Shown here: positions 23,464-38,257 of the stretch, piece after piece
How positions within the stretch are numbered: the stretch's first letter is position 1
Layout: each line of letters opens with the position of its first letter
NCBI GenBank assembly: GCA_028671895.1
Contig: JAPMAC010000209.1
Coordinates: 20,916,501 to 20,980,500 of the forward strand
From: Oenanthe sinensis
Lineage: Eukaryota; Streptophyta; Magnoliopsida; Apiales; Apiaceae
Direction of reading: 5' to 3'
Length of the DNA: 64,000 nt
Notes under the pieces: generated by a model
Databases searched by the model: none
The model's input: the letters and a program-made list of their open reading frames with translations, nothing else
What the model was told of the DNA's origin: nothing
Program-made: the position numbers and the translations under genes

Positions 23464-24536
23464 CCATCCATCCCTAGAATTACATCAAATTCACCTAACT
23501 TAAAAGGTATCAAGTTAGCGAGAAAATGACAACTGCCTATTTCAATGTCACACCTAGGACAAACTTGGCTTTCTGGGATCTTTGCCTGGTTAGCTACTTC
23601 TATAACTAAGGCTTGCTCCAAAGGTCGAACTTCACATTGCAATTTACCAAGAAAATCTTGAGATATAAAAGACTTAGTAGCTCCAGAATCAATCAATACG
23701 CTAGCTTGGACTGAATTAACAAGAAGTGTACCTGATATCACATCCACATCTTGGATAGCCTCTCTCTGAGTCATGTTAAAGGTTCTTGCTCTAGTTTGAT
23801 GTGCTGAAGATTGTGACGGAGTTCCAGCTATCCTGAGAACATTGGTAGGCTGAGTAGGTTCCTTGCATTCCCTTGCCATGTGGCCCAGCTTGCCACACTT
23901 GTAGCACTTGATCCCAGACTTTTGATTTGAATTCTGAATTTGACTGTTGCATTCCACTGCATAATGTCCCTTCCTGTTGCATTTGAAGCAGGTAACATTG
24001 GGCTTATTACAAACTCCAGAGTGCTTCTTTCCACAAATCTTGCACTCAGGGATAAACTGTCTGATGGCCTTTGGCTGGTTGAAACCTTGAGCTTTACTGT
24101 TCTGTCTTCCTTTTCCTTCAGTACCACTCTTGATCTGCTGGAAATCACTTCTCTGACCTTCTGGCCTTCTGTGAAACTTGTTTCTGAAACTACCATGTCC
24201 CTGACTGTCTTCCCTAGCTCCAAACTTTCTCTTTTTGTTATCCTTCTCCTTCTGGGACATATCACTTTCACCTTCCACGATCATTGCTTTCTGAACTATT
24301 GCAGTAAAGCTTTGCAGCTCAAAAACTGCCACCCTACTTCTAATCCATGGCCTTAGGCCTTGCTGAAACCTCTTGGCCTTCTTAACATCAGCATTGACAA
24401 ATTCTGGCACAAACCTAGCCATCTCAGAAAACTTGGCCTCGTACTCTGACACACTCATACCTCCTTGCTTCAATTCTAGAAATTTAATCTCCATCTGGTC
24501 CTTCATGAAACTAGGAAAGTACTTTTCTAAAAACAA
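23439..24536 (-). pseudogene. Tekay gag C-terminal part and protease
   Basis: Continues the gag frame after a TAA at 24537-24539. The capsid part contains FLELKQGGMSVSEYEAKF and FQQGLRPWIRSRV. Two knuckles, CFKCNRKGHYAVEC and CYKCGKLGHMAREC, follow a third cysteine cluster (CKICGKKHSGVC). The aspartic protease shows VLIDSGATKSFIS and FDVILGMD. After GMD the frame is lost by a single-base deletion. The first Met listed for this frame is not a natural start. Confidence 0.9.
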
Positions 24537-24932
24537 TTATGTAAACTGATCCCAAGAAATCACACCTTCACCCTGAAGCATCTTCGTAGACTCCCACCAG
24601 TAACCGGCTTCAGCTTTAAGAAAATAACTAGCATACTCAGTCTTCTTATCTTCACTTACGTCTACCAGCTGAAAAGCTTTTTCCATCTCTTTAAGCCATG
24701 TCTGGGCTTCTACTGGGTCTGTGGATCCTCTGAATTCAGGTGGTTTCACTGCTTGAAAAGATTTAAAGGTAACTGCTGGGGGTGCGGAAGGTCTTTGCTG
24801 TTGCTGGGTTAAAAGAGTTGTTTGCTGTTGTAGCAACTGAATGAGTTGGGCAACTATAGGGTCCATGGGGTTTTGATCTTGTGTATTACGGTTCTGAGAT
24901 GAATTTGAGGTGTTTCTTTTCTTTGGCGGCAT
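24537..24932 (-). pseudogene. Tekay gag N-terminal part
   Basis: The true gag start is MPPKKRNTSN at 24932, followed by a Gln-rich segment and a retrotransposon-gag domain (PPEFRGSTDPVEAQTWLKEMEKAF). It ends at a TAA (minus) after SWDQFT. The frame continues open without shift, so one base change, plausibly GAA to TAA, truncated it at 131 residues. Confidence 0.9.
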
Positions 24933-25412
24933 TTACTATAGGGGAAACAAGCAACTTATTAAGCAATACACTACACTGTATCGTAAACAGTTCAAATACT
25001 TTTAAAACCATTTGGGAATTAAAAACACTCTTTTTAAAATAAAAAAAAACTTGTAGCATCATTACTACATAAGTTGCCTGTACAACAAGGGTATAAAGGT
25101 TCTATTGAAAACAGGTTAGCACAACAGGTATGGATAAAATAGTCATAAAGGTTAGCAGCAGGTATAAATAAGATACTGGTAAAGATAAGAAACAGTTTAT
25201 GGACAAATGTGCGAAAAGGTAATGACAGATATATCGGAAGGTACTGGAACTGAAAAGCAATCATAAATAGATACGAAAAGTGCCAAAGTGCAGGATAAGT
25301 TAAAGTACAACCACAAAATAAAAGTACTGAGAAGAAAATAGAAAAAAAATATGGGCAAGTGTGCTAGAGGGCTCTAACAAATGTCCCTTCTAACACCCAA
25401 ACATCCTAACAT
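24933..25412 (-). other. Tekay leader between upstream ORF and gag
   Basis: About 480 bp, AT-rich. Nothing supportable beyond its position as untranslated leader. Confidence 0.6.
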
Positions 25413-25859
25413 TTAATCACCCCGGTGATCCCGGCCTCGGGCAGCCCTGAGTCCAATCAGCAGTCTACTAAGCAACCGGGTCAACTCTCCTGCCTGCTCC
25501 GCCACATCGTCCGTGAAGGTTCTAGCCGCTATCTGCCTACGTCCTTCTTCCTCTACAGCCCTAATCCGCTCCTCCCACCACTCAACAGGATGCTCAGGCA
25601 CTCGTAACTGACCTCGGGTAATAGATGGCCTATAGACTCTACGGCGAATAGGGGCACAAGCACTCCCTGAGGGTAGGTCAGGCTGAGTAGGGGGCTCAGG
25701 AATCAGCTCCTCCTCGCTCTCAGAACTAGATATGACTATAACATCATCGTCAGAATCCGAAGAAGAATCCGAAGAAGTACCAGGAGAGGGTGGTGGTACC
25801 TCGAAAATGCCACGAGCCTGCAATAATATAATATGCAATGCAAAAGGAGATAAGATCAC
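25413..25859 (-). CDS. Extra ORF in Tekay leader, acidic Ser-rich protein, function unknown
   Basis: A 148-codon frame between PBS and gag, intact although the other genes of this element are broken. After a short hydrophobic start (MILSPFALHIILL) comes a Ser/Asp/Glu-rich low-complexity stretch (SSDSSSDSDDDV, SSSESEEEL), a Pro-rich part, then a predicted helical Arg/Glu-rich C-terminal half (EWWEERIRAVEEEGRRQ; LTRLLSRLLIGLRAARG). Local base composition is clearly richer in GC than the flanks. The real start may be the internal ARGIFEVPPP region with an unseen upstream exon. I recognise no family. It could be a real accessory protein or a chance frame. Confidence 0.45.
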   Translation of the reverse strand: MILSPFALHIILLQARGIFEVPPPSPGTSSDSSSDSDDDVIVISSSESEEELIPEPPTQPDLPSGSACAPIRRRVYRPSITRGQLRVPEHPVEWWEERIRAVEEEGRRQIAARTFTDDVAEQAGELTRLLSRLLIGLRAARGRDHRGD

Positions 25860-25997
25860 CTTAAATCTACAGTTGAAATCCTAACGTCTATACTACTCTT
25901 CGTTATCTAATCCTATCTTACCATTACTCTATCTTCTTTTATTAAATGATCTACTTGTTTAACTTAATCCTGGCTTGTTTCAGTGACCAAAACCTTC

Positions 25998-26009
25998 GCT
26001 CTGATACCA
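25998..26009 (-). promoter_or_regulatory. Tekay primer-binding site
   Basis: On the minus strand this is TGGTATCAGAGC, a few bases from the 5' LTR end at 26013; complementary to initiator tRNA-Met. Confidence 0.9.
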
Positions 26010-26012
26010 ACC

Positions 26013-30532
<4,520 letters not shown>

Positions 30533-30537
30533 TGAGT

Positions 30538-32566
30538 GCATCATACAGTTACTACTAAAAGTGAACTGACAAGCTGATCAAATGGAAACATATATGTGAA
30601 ACTTATGGCAAGCAAGTTAATAGCAACTAGTTCATTAATAGTACGTGAATATGACACCCATGCTTAAACACAAACTATCATATCATTGAGCATGCTGAGA
30701 GGTAAAAAAAATACATTTAATTATAGCATGCATGGCAAGAAATCAACATGCCACATATTTGCACCAAACTAGAATTATTTTAAATAACAGGAGCTTCACT
30801 AAATTTATATAAAATTAAGTTTATATAATTCCCAAACAAATAAAAATTAAGCCACCTATTATTGACTTGAACTAGTTTCCACATAGGAGACATGCATGAA
30901 TACACACTAGAACAAGTACATACAATAAATAGCCACAGAAGTGAGCAATTTACAAGTTTCAGATATGCACAAATAATCCCATAAAATCATACAAATGGAT
31001 TCTTCAAGATTTCACACGAAATACGAGCAATTGGAACAATTTTCAGATAGTCATAAACATGTTGGAGACTAATCAATTAACATGCCTTGCACATAATTTT
31101 CACAAATATCACAAGAATTCTCACAAGTAATCAAGAAGAATTTCAATTAATCAGATATACAAGTGAAACAAACATTTTCAATGCATTCAAGTCAATTTTG
31201 AAATCAAAATACACATGAAACTAATTATGGTTGTTTGATATGGGGATAGATCAAAGAGTGCTCACAGGATACTCCAAGCAGACCATAATCAAAGAACTTG
31301 ATTGTGAATTTTATGTCCTAAAGTGATGTAATTTAGATAATTTAAGAAATTACCTTCATCAAAAAATAAGACACTTTCATATAAAAACTAGGTATATAAG
31401 CCACTTTTTCTAATATGCATGCTATGAAGACCAACAAGAGACACGATTCATATCACCAAAATCAATTTGTTGAGAGGTATAAGTCAAGTACAAGTTAGAG
31501 CTAGCACATATACTTATAAAGTCAAGGACGAGATACAAAAAAAGTTTACACCTATCAGTTACCATGTAACAGATATTACAATTTACACATTTGACATGAA
31601 GGGCATGATATGTATATATGACCTACAATTTCCATTGACCAACTCAATTAACACATAAATATTTAGCATGTACTTTGCCAATACAGAACTCACAAGTAAC
31701 CAAAATAATTATCAATAAGATAATAGCACAACTAAGTTACAGAAAGTAAAGATCAGATACTCTCATAAAATCGATTTAACACAAATCAAAACACTCTGGT
31801 TTACACAATTTATATGTTGTTTAAACACCTATACTCAATATTGCAACAAGAAAACATTCACATAGAAATTATAGCAGCCCCAACACAGTTAAATTTTAGG
31901 AATTAGGAACCATACTAGAACTGTGGAGTGTATTCACACAGTTGTATTCACTAAAAATAACATATAATAACAATAATGTGCTTGTATCCCACTTTCTCAC
32001 ACAACATTGCCCTGTTTCGAGCCTGACTCACCGAGTCATCAGTGATTTTGCTCCGAGTTGACTCCTTCCGATGAGTGTACCTGCAAGACTCATTAGAAAC
32101 TAATTAGTAAAACTCACAAAATATTCGAAATGAATTGATATGTTCATCAATGAATTACCGAGTATTGACCAATACTCCACCGAAAACTCCATGAAAAATT
32201 GCATTTGGAATATATGAACTTAGAACCCAGAGACGATATTTTCACCAAGAATATTTTCTAAATTAAGACATTTATTTCTAATTTTTTATTAATTAAAATT
32301 AAAATATTTTATGGGATATATTAATTAACAATCACCATTTCCCGAGTTTTGAAATATGAAGTATTCCAAGGCCAATCAATATATATGTTTATTAATATTA
32401 TTTTATTGAATTTAATTTCACAATAAAGCTTGAACAACTTATAATCAATTTCATTATTGACAAATCTGAATTTCATATAGAAATTCAGTCAAATAATAAC
32501 CTTAATTACAAGCGGAACAAATTTCATAGAAAATTAATTCACCAAAATTTGAGAAACTTGGTGTCT
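30538..32566 (-). other. Element A spacer (RNase H to third ORF), right half
   Basis: About 2 kb, AT-rich, continuing 6497-7480 across the Tekay insertion. No gene is supportable. The plus frame 31467-31658 (63 residues) has no recognisable features. A slightly less AT-rich patch at 32000-32100 has no assignable function. Confidence 0.5.
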
Positions 32567-33534
32567 TTACTTTGGGCACACTATCATTCCTAAGTCCAGA
32601 CGGAGTTTATTGAATCTTTCAGAGCTCAAAAGTTTTGTAAAGATATCAGCAATATTATATTCATTATCTATATATACCATTTTAATATTGCCCTTAAAGA
32701 CATGATCTCTTAGGAAATAATGTCGTATATCAATGTGTTTTGATAATGAGTGTAGCACACACAAATTTTTTACTTAAATTGATTGCACTGATATTATCAC
32801 ACTGAATTGACACTACATCAAATTTTATAATATAGTAAGCTTGTGTTTGCTTCATTCAGAGGATTTGAGCACAATATTTTGTAGATGCTATATATTCATC
32901 TTCTGTAGTGGATATAGATACAAAATTTTGTTTCTTAGAAAACCAAGAAACTAAACATCCACCAAGAAATTGACAAGTACCACTTGTATTTTTTCTTTCA
33001 ATTAAGTGTCCAGCATAATCCGAATCAGAAAAGCACACTAAGTCAAATGGTTGTTCTTTTAGATACCATAGACCCATATCAGTGGTCCCTTTAAGATATC
33101 TAAATATTCGCTTCACAACACACATATGAGATTCTTTAGGGTTGACCTAAAAGCGAGCACACTTACATACATTAAACTGTATGTCAAGTCTACTTGCAGT
33201 AATATAAAGAAGACTATCAATCATTTCTCGATATTTCTTTGTATCCACGAAATACTACTAGGATCTTCAGTCATCTTTAATGCAGGTGACATAAGGGTAC
33301 TGATGGTTTTACAATTTTCCATCTCAATTTTCTTAAGAATTTCTTTACAATATTTTGATTGTGAAATATGAACGCCTTCATCAGATTGCTTAATTTGCAA
33401 TCCTAAAAAGAAATTTAATTCTCCCATAATACTCATTTCAAATTCTTTACTCATAATATCTGAGAATTTTTTACATAGAGATTCATTGATAGAACCAAAG
33501 ATAATGTAATCTACATAAATTTGAACAAGCAAGA
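32567..33534 (-). pseudogene. Element A pol: RT C-terminal part and RNase H, pseudogene
   Basis: Minus-strand fragments in copia order. 33532-33221 carries the RT catalytic loop and FFLGLQIKQ...ISQSKY. 33125-32856 carries VKRIFRYLKGTTDMGLW, FSDSDYAG and SWFSKKQ. 32764-32567 carries HIDIRHYFLRDHV and IADIFTKLL. Frameshifts and stops separate them. The catalytic loop reads YVDYI instead of YVDD, so the second Asp is lost. The gene is cut at 33535-33539 by element B; the upstream RT part resumes at 48269. The motifs are Sirevirus-like. Confidence 0.9.
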
Positions 33535-34091
33535 TGTCATGAAAGGCAGAGTGTCTAAACTTGTAACACTATAACTTATGTAACTCAACTAAAAGAAAAG
33601 ATACTTAACCAGAAGACAATCGAGAACTTGAAGCCACAAAGAAATCAATGCTAAATGAAGACAGTGTAATTGATACAATTCAACATGTTAACTATGATCA
33701 AATAAAGAAGAAATCATTGAAAGAAGTTCAAGTCAGAGTTGTTCATGCCTCAGTGATTTGTAACCTAAAGATTCAAGATCATAACAATCAGTATCAATAA
33801 GACTAATTGATTTCAAGTGAAAAAGAAGGAAAGTAATATTTGGAAAGCCACATTACTAATTGAATATGGTAATCTATTCAAGAAGCAGAAACACTATCAA
33901 GACTAGTCACTTATGAATCAGACCATTGCATCAAGTGTCAGGACATTGATAGCAAGTTTATGTCAGTAATAGAGATCCAGGTTCGAGAGCTTGTTGAAGA
34001 ATATGGAAGACATAAAGAAATCACAAGTTCAAGATGTTGCATTGAAGTTTCAAGTTGAAGCCCAGAATTTCTCTAAGTACAAAATGTTCTA

Positions 34092-34287
34092 GATAGCCAA
34101 GTAGAACATTCCTATGTAGAAATTCTACTTAGATGTTCGAGATAGCCAAGTAGAACATTCCTATGTAGAAATTCTACTTAGATGTTCGAGATAGCCAAGT
34201 AGAACATTCCTATGTAGAAATTCTACTTAGATGTTCGAGATAGCCAAGTAGAACATTCCTATGTAGAAATTCTACTTAGATGTTCGA
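34092..34287. repeat. Four 49-bp tandem repeats with palindromic core, element B LTR
   Basis: Perfect or near-perfect units start at 34092, 34141, 34190 and 34239, with a diverged partial fifth at 34288. Each contains GTAGAAATTCTAC (6-bp arms around a single A), the longer pair AAGTAGAA...TTCTACTT, and GATGTTCGAGATAG. The other LTR has the same array at 47613-47808. It lies about 180 bp upstream of the TATA box, so it is in U3. Confidence 0.93.
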
Positions 34288-34467
34288 GATGGCCAAGTAG
34301 AAATTCTCAAGTAGATATTCTACATGGAGGGCAGTTTCAACATGACACATGGCATCATCTAATTGGCAGATTTCCAAGCTTTCAAGATAAGATAAGATTC
34401 ATGTGGACATCATTGGGCCACGTACATCTTAGTCTTTGAAGACTACAGGACATAGATTACAAGTAGT

Positions 34468-34475
34468 ATAAATAG
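34468..34475 (+). promoter_or_regulatory. TATA box of element B LTR
   Basis: TATAAATA; copy at 47988-47995 in the right LTR. It is the probable promoter of the genomic RNA. Confidence 0.65.
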
Positions 34476-34750
34476 AAGTACTTGTGTATTATTTTTTAGA
34501 GAGCAATATTTTCGAGAAAAACACTTGTAAAAGAGAGAGAGTATATTCACCGAGCTTAGTATCATTTACTACCCTCTTTACTTCTGATGTACTTTGTAAT
34601 GAATGTTGTAGCAACCTTTTCAAGATATATATAAAACATATATTCCTTGAATCAGTATGTTCATTTATTACATTGCATTTATTGCTTCTTAAATTTGAAA
34701 AGTTGTATTCACCCCCCCCCCCCCCCTCTACAACACATTTGGACCTAACA

Positions 34751-35085
34751 TGTCATCATTTTCATACTTCTTAAAGAGAGTGGTATCAACAACTCCTATT
34801 TTGAACCCATTTTTAATAAGGAATTTGCTTAACCTCTCATACCAAGTTCTAGGAGTTTGTTTTAGCCCGTATAAATCTTTGTACAATTTGTACACATACT
34901 CAAGATATAGGTTATCTTCAAATCCTTGTGGTTGTCTTACATATAATTCCTCTTCTAAGACACCATTAGGAAAGCAAATTTAACATCCATTTGATAGACT
35001 TTGAAACCTCTATGACAAGCATAAACTAAAGACATTCGAATTGATTCAATTCGAGCCATGGGTGCACAAGTTTCATCAAAATCTA
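34751..35085. repeat. Displaced copy of element B's right-hand flank (part of element A RT)
   Basis: Identical to 48269-48603 over 335 bp, starting with the TSD TGTCA. On the minus strand it encodes part of a copia RT, including a segment ending in MARIESIRM. It lies inside element B between the left LTR and the leader, where PBS and 5' untranslated sequence should be. At 35085/35086 it switches to element B leader; the right-hand copy continues differently from 48604. See findings. Confidence 0.92.
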
Positions 35086-35168
35086 ATTTTGAGATAATTT
35101 AATTTTCTTTTAATTACTACTCAAGTAATAAGAAAAGTTTATTATCTTTACTTTAAATCCACAATTAG
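35086..35168 (+). other. Element B leader, truncated, PBS missing
   Basis: 83 bp of AT-rich sequence before gag. No TGGTATCAGAGC-type PBS is found between 34750 and 35169. The bases TGGTATCAACAACTCC at about 34790 belong to the displaced RT fragment and are not tRNA-complementary beyond chance. Confidence 0.75.
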
Positions 35169-37619
35169 ATGGCACCTAAAAACAATTTCAAGATTCCAAT
35201 GTTCGACCGAGATCATTATGAAGAATGGGTGTTGAGAATGAAACTTTACCTTGAGTCCGTCAATCCTGAATATCTGGAAGTTCTCGATAAAGGTAAATTT
35301 GTACCAATGGTTGTTGTTCCTGAGCATATGGAAGGAGATGTGGTTGTACCACAACGGTCTGAGCCGAAGAAGGCAGTAGACTTTTCAGATGCTGATAAGG
35401 AGCAGATATCTTTCGACACATCCGTTCGACAAACACTGATGGAATCCCTAGATCATGAGATGTTTAACGTAGTTAAAGGACTAACTACAGCAAAGAAGAT
35501 TTGGGACAAGCTAGAGGTCGTCATGGAAGGTACCTCTGAGGTCAGAAGCAACAAAACACTTATACTCAAGATGGAGTATGACACTTTCAGAATAAGAAAA
35601 GGAGAAAGTATAACCGATGTCTATCTAAGATTCAGTCAGTTGGTTTTGGATTTGAATCTGAGAGGTGTAACTCTCCCCGTGGTTGAAATCAACACGAGAT
35701 ATCTGAGGAACCAGCCAAAAAGCATTGAACATAGAGTCTACATTGTTAGAGAAACCAGAGATTTATACACAACAACTCTGGAAGAATACTATGGAATTCT
35801 AAAGACCTATGAGCTGGAAACACTTCAAGATCAAGCATGGGATAATGATTCAAGAGGAAAAGAAGCTGCATCAGGGTTAGTTGCTGATGAGGTAGAGTCT
35901 AAAAAGGCAATGGTTGCAGGAAAGCCTAGGTCATCACCTGCATCACCTCAAGTTGAAAATGATGATGAGTGCACATCAAATAGTGATGACGACTACTTCA
36001 CCCAAGAAGAGCTGGACAACATGGATGACAGTGTCGTGGCATACATGGCAAGGAAGTTCAGCAATATCAGATTCAGAAAGAGTAACCGACCGCAAAGTAA
36101 ATCTTCATCTTATTATCGGGTTACTAGGGGTGGTGGTAGTTCACAAGGCTACAAAGGAAAAGGCAAGAGTACCAGCTACAAATCTCCTTTGGATTTCAAA
36201 ATGAAGTTCAAATGTTATAACTGTGGTGAAGCCGGACACTTTGCTACAGATTGCAAGAAGCCTAAACAGACATATCCAAAAGAAACTTATGAAGCCCTCA
36301 AAAGCAAGTATGAGGCCCTGGTGAAGGAAAGACATGGAAAAAGAGCTTTAGTTGTCACAGAAGGAAGAGCGTGGGATGATTCAGATGAGGAAGAAGTTAC
36401 TCATACAGCAAACTTTGCCCTCATGGCTGAAACGTCAGATGAACCAGAGGTACCAGTTCTAACCCTTAAGGAAGAAATGTCTCTAGATGATTATAAGGTG
36501 CAGAACGGGGCTCTTAGCGAAGAGATCTATATGCTGTGCAAAAGCCTAAATACTTCTCAAAAAGAACAGAAAACAATTGTTGCCAAATGCAGAATGCTTG
36601 AGGCAAAAGTGGAAGAATTAGAGGCCGTTTGCACTATAGATACTTCCCTAAGAGACTCTATTAAAACTTTGGAACACAAGCTCAACCTTAAAGATGAAAT
36701 AGAAGCATGTCTTAGGAATAAACTAGCTGAGTTAGAAACAAAATGCGAAGCTTATAAACTAGCAGCTAGTAAAGTGAATGTTGATAGTAGCACATTTAAG
36801 AAGATAACTGGTGTTGGTGTAAGACTTGACTATTCTAACTTATCAAAGAAAGAAGGGAAAAGGCCTGTAGACACCAGTCCCAGTGAGATTAAAAAAGAAG
36901 TACCTACAATTCTCAAATCTGCTATTAAACCAATATTCAAACACTTTACTCCTCGAGAAGAAGAAGAGACTGATTTACTAGTTAGATATGAAATCGAGAT
37001 GGAAGATCGGAAGAAAGAACAACCTGTAACTCCTACTAAATCAGTTAAAATCAAATCCCCTAGAGAAGAATCTAGACCAGGATTAGGAGCCAAGGCCGTT
37101 AAACAACAGGTTAAGAAAGAAAAGGGCATAAAAGAGGTTAAGGCAGAACGAGTAAAGAAAGCATGTTATCACTGTAAATCTACTGAACATCTTTCTTATG
37201 CATGTAAATCTAACATGAATATTCCTATTGCACATGCCATGCCTGTACCACATACAATGAATAACATGTATCAGAATCATGCACAATGTGGTCAACCTAA
37301 TTGTATGCCATGCACTTTTAACGTCATGCAAACTTTTGTAAATTTGATGAATGCAACTAGTCAAACATGTTTAAATACTGCTACTAGTTCTAATATCAAG
37401 AAGAAGCATGTAAGAGCTAAGACTGCCAGTCCTCCTAAAGTTAGGAGTGACAAGCCTTCTCCTAAGACTGACAAATCTGTCAAGTCTGAAAAAGGGAAAG
37501 ACAAAGTTGAAAGCTCTAGTAATGTTAAAAAGAGTGCATCTCCTGTTATTATACCTGATAACTATCGATCTTATAGAAAAGCCGGGCCCAATCAAAGTTG
37601 GGTTCCGAAGAACGCCTAA
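35169..37619 (+). CDS. Element B gag polyprotein
   Basis: 816 codons, intact. The start is MAPKNNFKIPMFDRDHYEEW, followed by a UBN2-like capsid region to about residue 240. A basic stretch precedes knuckle 1, CYNCGEAGHFATDC, at 349-362. Residues about 430-560 are Glu/Lys-rich and probably coiled coil. A second CX2CX4HX4C knuckle, CYHCKSTEHLSYAC, is at 666-679, with Lys-rich low-complexity sequence after it. It ends GPNQSWVPKNA. It forms the virus-like particle and binds RNA. It overlaps the pol frame by 22 bp, with pol in the -1 frame. Confidence 0.92.
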   Translation: MAPKNNFKIPMFDRDHYEEWVLRMKLYLESVNPEYLEVLDKGKFVPMVVVPEHMEGDVVVPQRSEPKKAVDFSDADKEQISFDTSVRQTLMESLDHEMFNVVKGLTTAKKIWDKLEVVMEGTSEVRSNKTLILKMEYDTFRIRKGESITDVYLRFSQLVLDLNLRGVTLPVVEINTRYLRNQPKSIEHRVYIVRETRDLYTTTLEEYYGILKTYELETLQDQAWDNDSRGKEAASGLVADEVESKKAMVAGKPRSSPASPQVENDDECTSNSDDDYFTQEELDNMDDSVVAYMARKFSNIRFRKSNRPQSKSSSYYRVTRGGGSSQGYKGKGKSTSYKSPLDFKMKFKCYNCGEAGHFATDCKKPKQTYPKETYEALKSKYEALVKERHGKRALVVTEGRAWDDSDEEEVTHTANFALMAETSDEPEVPVLTLKEEMSLDDYKVQNGALSEEIYMLCKSLNTSQKEQKTIVAKCRMLEAKVEELEAVCTIDTSLRDSIKTLEHKLNLKDEIEACLRNKLAELETKCEAYKLAASKVNVDSSTFKKITGVGVRLDYSNLSKKEGKRPVDTSPSEIKKEVPTILKSAIKPIFKHFTPREEEETDLLVRYEIEMEDRKKEQPVTPTKSVKIKSPREESRPGLGAKAVKQQVKKEKGIKEVKAERVKKACYHCKSTEHLSYACKSNMNIPIAHAMPVPHTMNNMYQNHAQCGQPNCMPCTFNVMQTFVNLMNATSQTCLNTATSSNIKKKHVRAKTASPPKVRSDKPSPKTDKSVKSEKGKDKVESSSNVKKSASPVIIPDNYRSYRKAGPNQSWVPKNA

Positions 37620-38248
37620 CCAATCTGTCATTGCAGGGCATTAAGCAGAGAAGAAATAAAGTCTTATGGGTGCTAGATAGTGGAGCATCAAGGCATATGA
37701 CAGGAAACAAGTCCCTGCTTACAGAGTTGGTTATGAAAGCTGGCCCTTATGTTACCTTTGGAGATGACAGCAAAGGTGTGACGAAGGGATATGGAAAACT
37801 GAAGACTGGCAATGTCATCATTGAAGATATTTCTTATGTTGAGGGATTGAAGCACAATCTGTTGAGTATCAGTCAGTTCTGTGACAAAGGATACGAAATT
37901 GTCTTCAATAAGAAAGGCGTGTTAATCACTCACATTAAGGAAGGTTCATTGGCTTTAAGAGGAGTTCGTAAGGCAGATCTTTTTATTGCAGACATGGATT
38001 CGGCAAATCAGAATGAAGTCACCTGTTTCTACAGCAAAGCTTCAGATGATGAAAGCTGGTTATGGCACAAAAAGCTATCTCACTTAAACTTCAAAACGAT
38101 GAATGCTCTCGCGAGGCGAGAATTAGTGAGAGATCTACCACAGATGGAGTTTGCTCCTAAAGGACTTTGTGAAGCTTGTGAAATGGGAAAGTCAAAGCGA
38201 GCATCACATAAAAGTAAAGAAATTTCTAGTATAACTGAGCCTTTATAA
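37598..38248 (+). pseudogene. Element B pol: protease and integrase N-terminus
   Basis: The frame is -1 relative to gag. It contains protease DSGASRHMTGN from residue 27 and the integrase zinc-binding region (WLWHKKLSHLNF...CEACEMGKSKRASH). It ends at TAA 38246-38248 within the linker to the integrase core (SSITEPL-stop). The frame beyond is open and unshifted, so one nonsense change, plausibly CAA to TAA, separates it from 38258-40954. The ATG at 37598 may not be used, because pol of these elements is normally made by frameshift or readthrough from gag. Confidence 0.9.
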
Positions 38249-38257
38249 CTTCTTCAT

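Larger units (their letters stand above)
33540..34750 (+). repeat. Element B left LTR
   Basis: Differs from the right LTR by four substitutions (33622, 33822, 33834, 33851) and by poly-C length (15 versus 12). From 33852 to its end it is otherwise identical. It has a TATAAATA box (34468-34475) and four 49-bp repeats (34092-34287). It ends with poly-C and TCTACAACACATTTGG, then CCTAACA. Confidence 0.95.

Noticed and set aside
30538..32566. Possible host gene or promoter in the spacer
   Set aside because: No ORF above about 65 codons, no splice-linked coding pattern, uniformly AT-rich. It is contiguous with element A after removing the Tekay insertion.
34092..34340. Regular 49-bp repeats as a CRISPR-like array
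   Set aside because: The whole 49-bp unit is repeated with no unique spacers, it occurs in both LTRs, and this is plant DNA.
34484..34774. 96-residue plus ORF at the end of element B's LTR (also 48005-48292)
   Set aside because: Runs through the LTR and its poly-C; it differs by one Pro between copies only because of the C-tract length.
34751..35085. An independent nested insertion or a tandem duplication of the target before element B arrived
   Set aside because: The copy starts exactly at the TSD and stops inside B's leader with no TSD of its own. The identity extends into the LTR, so conversion from the right end explains more.
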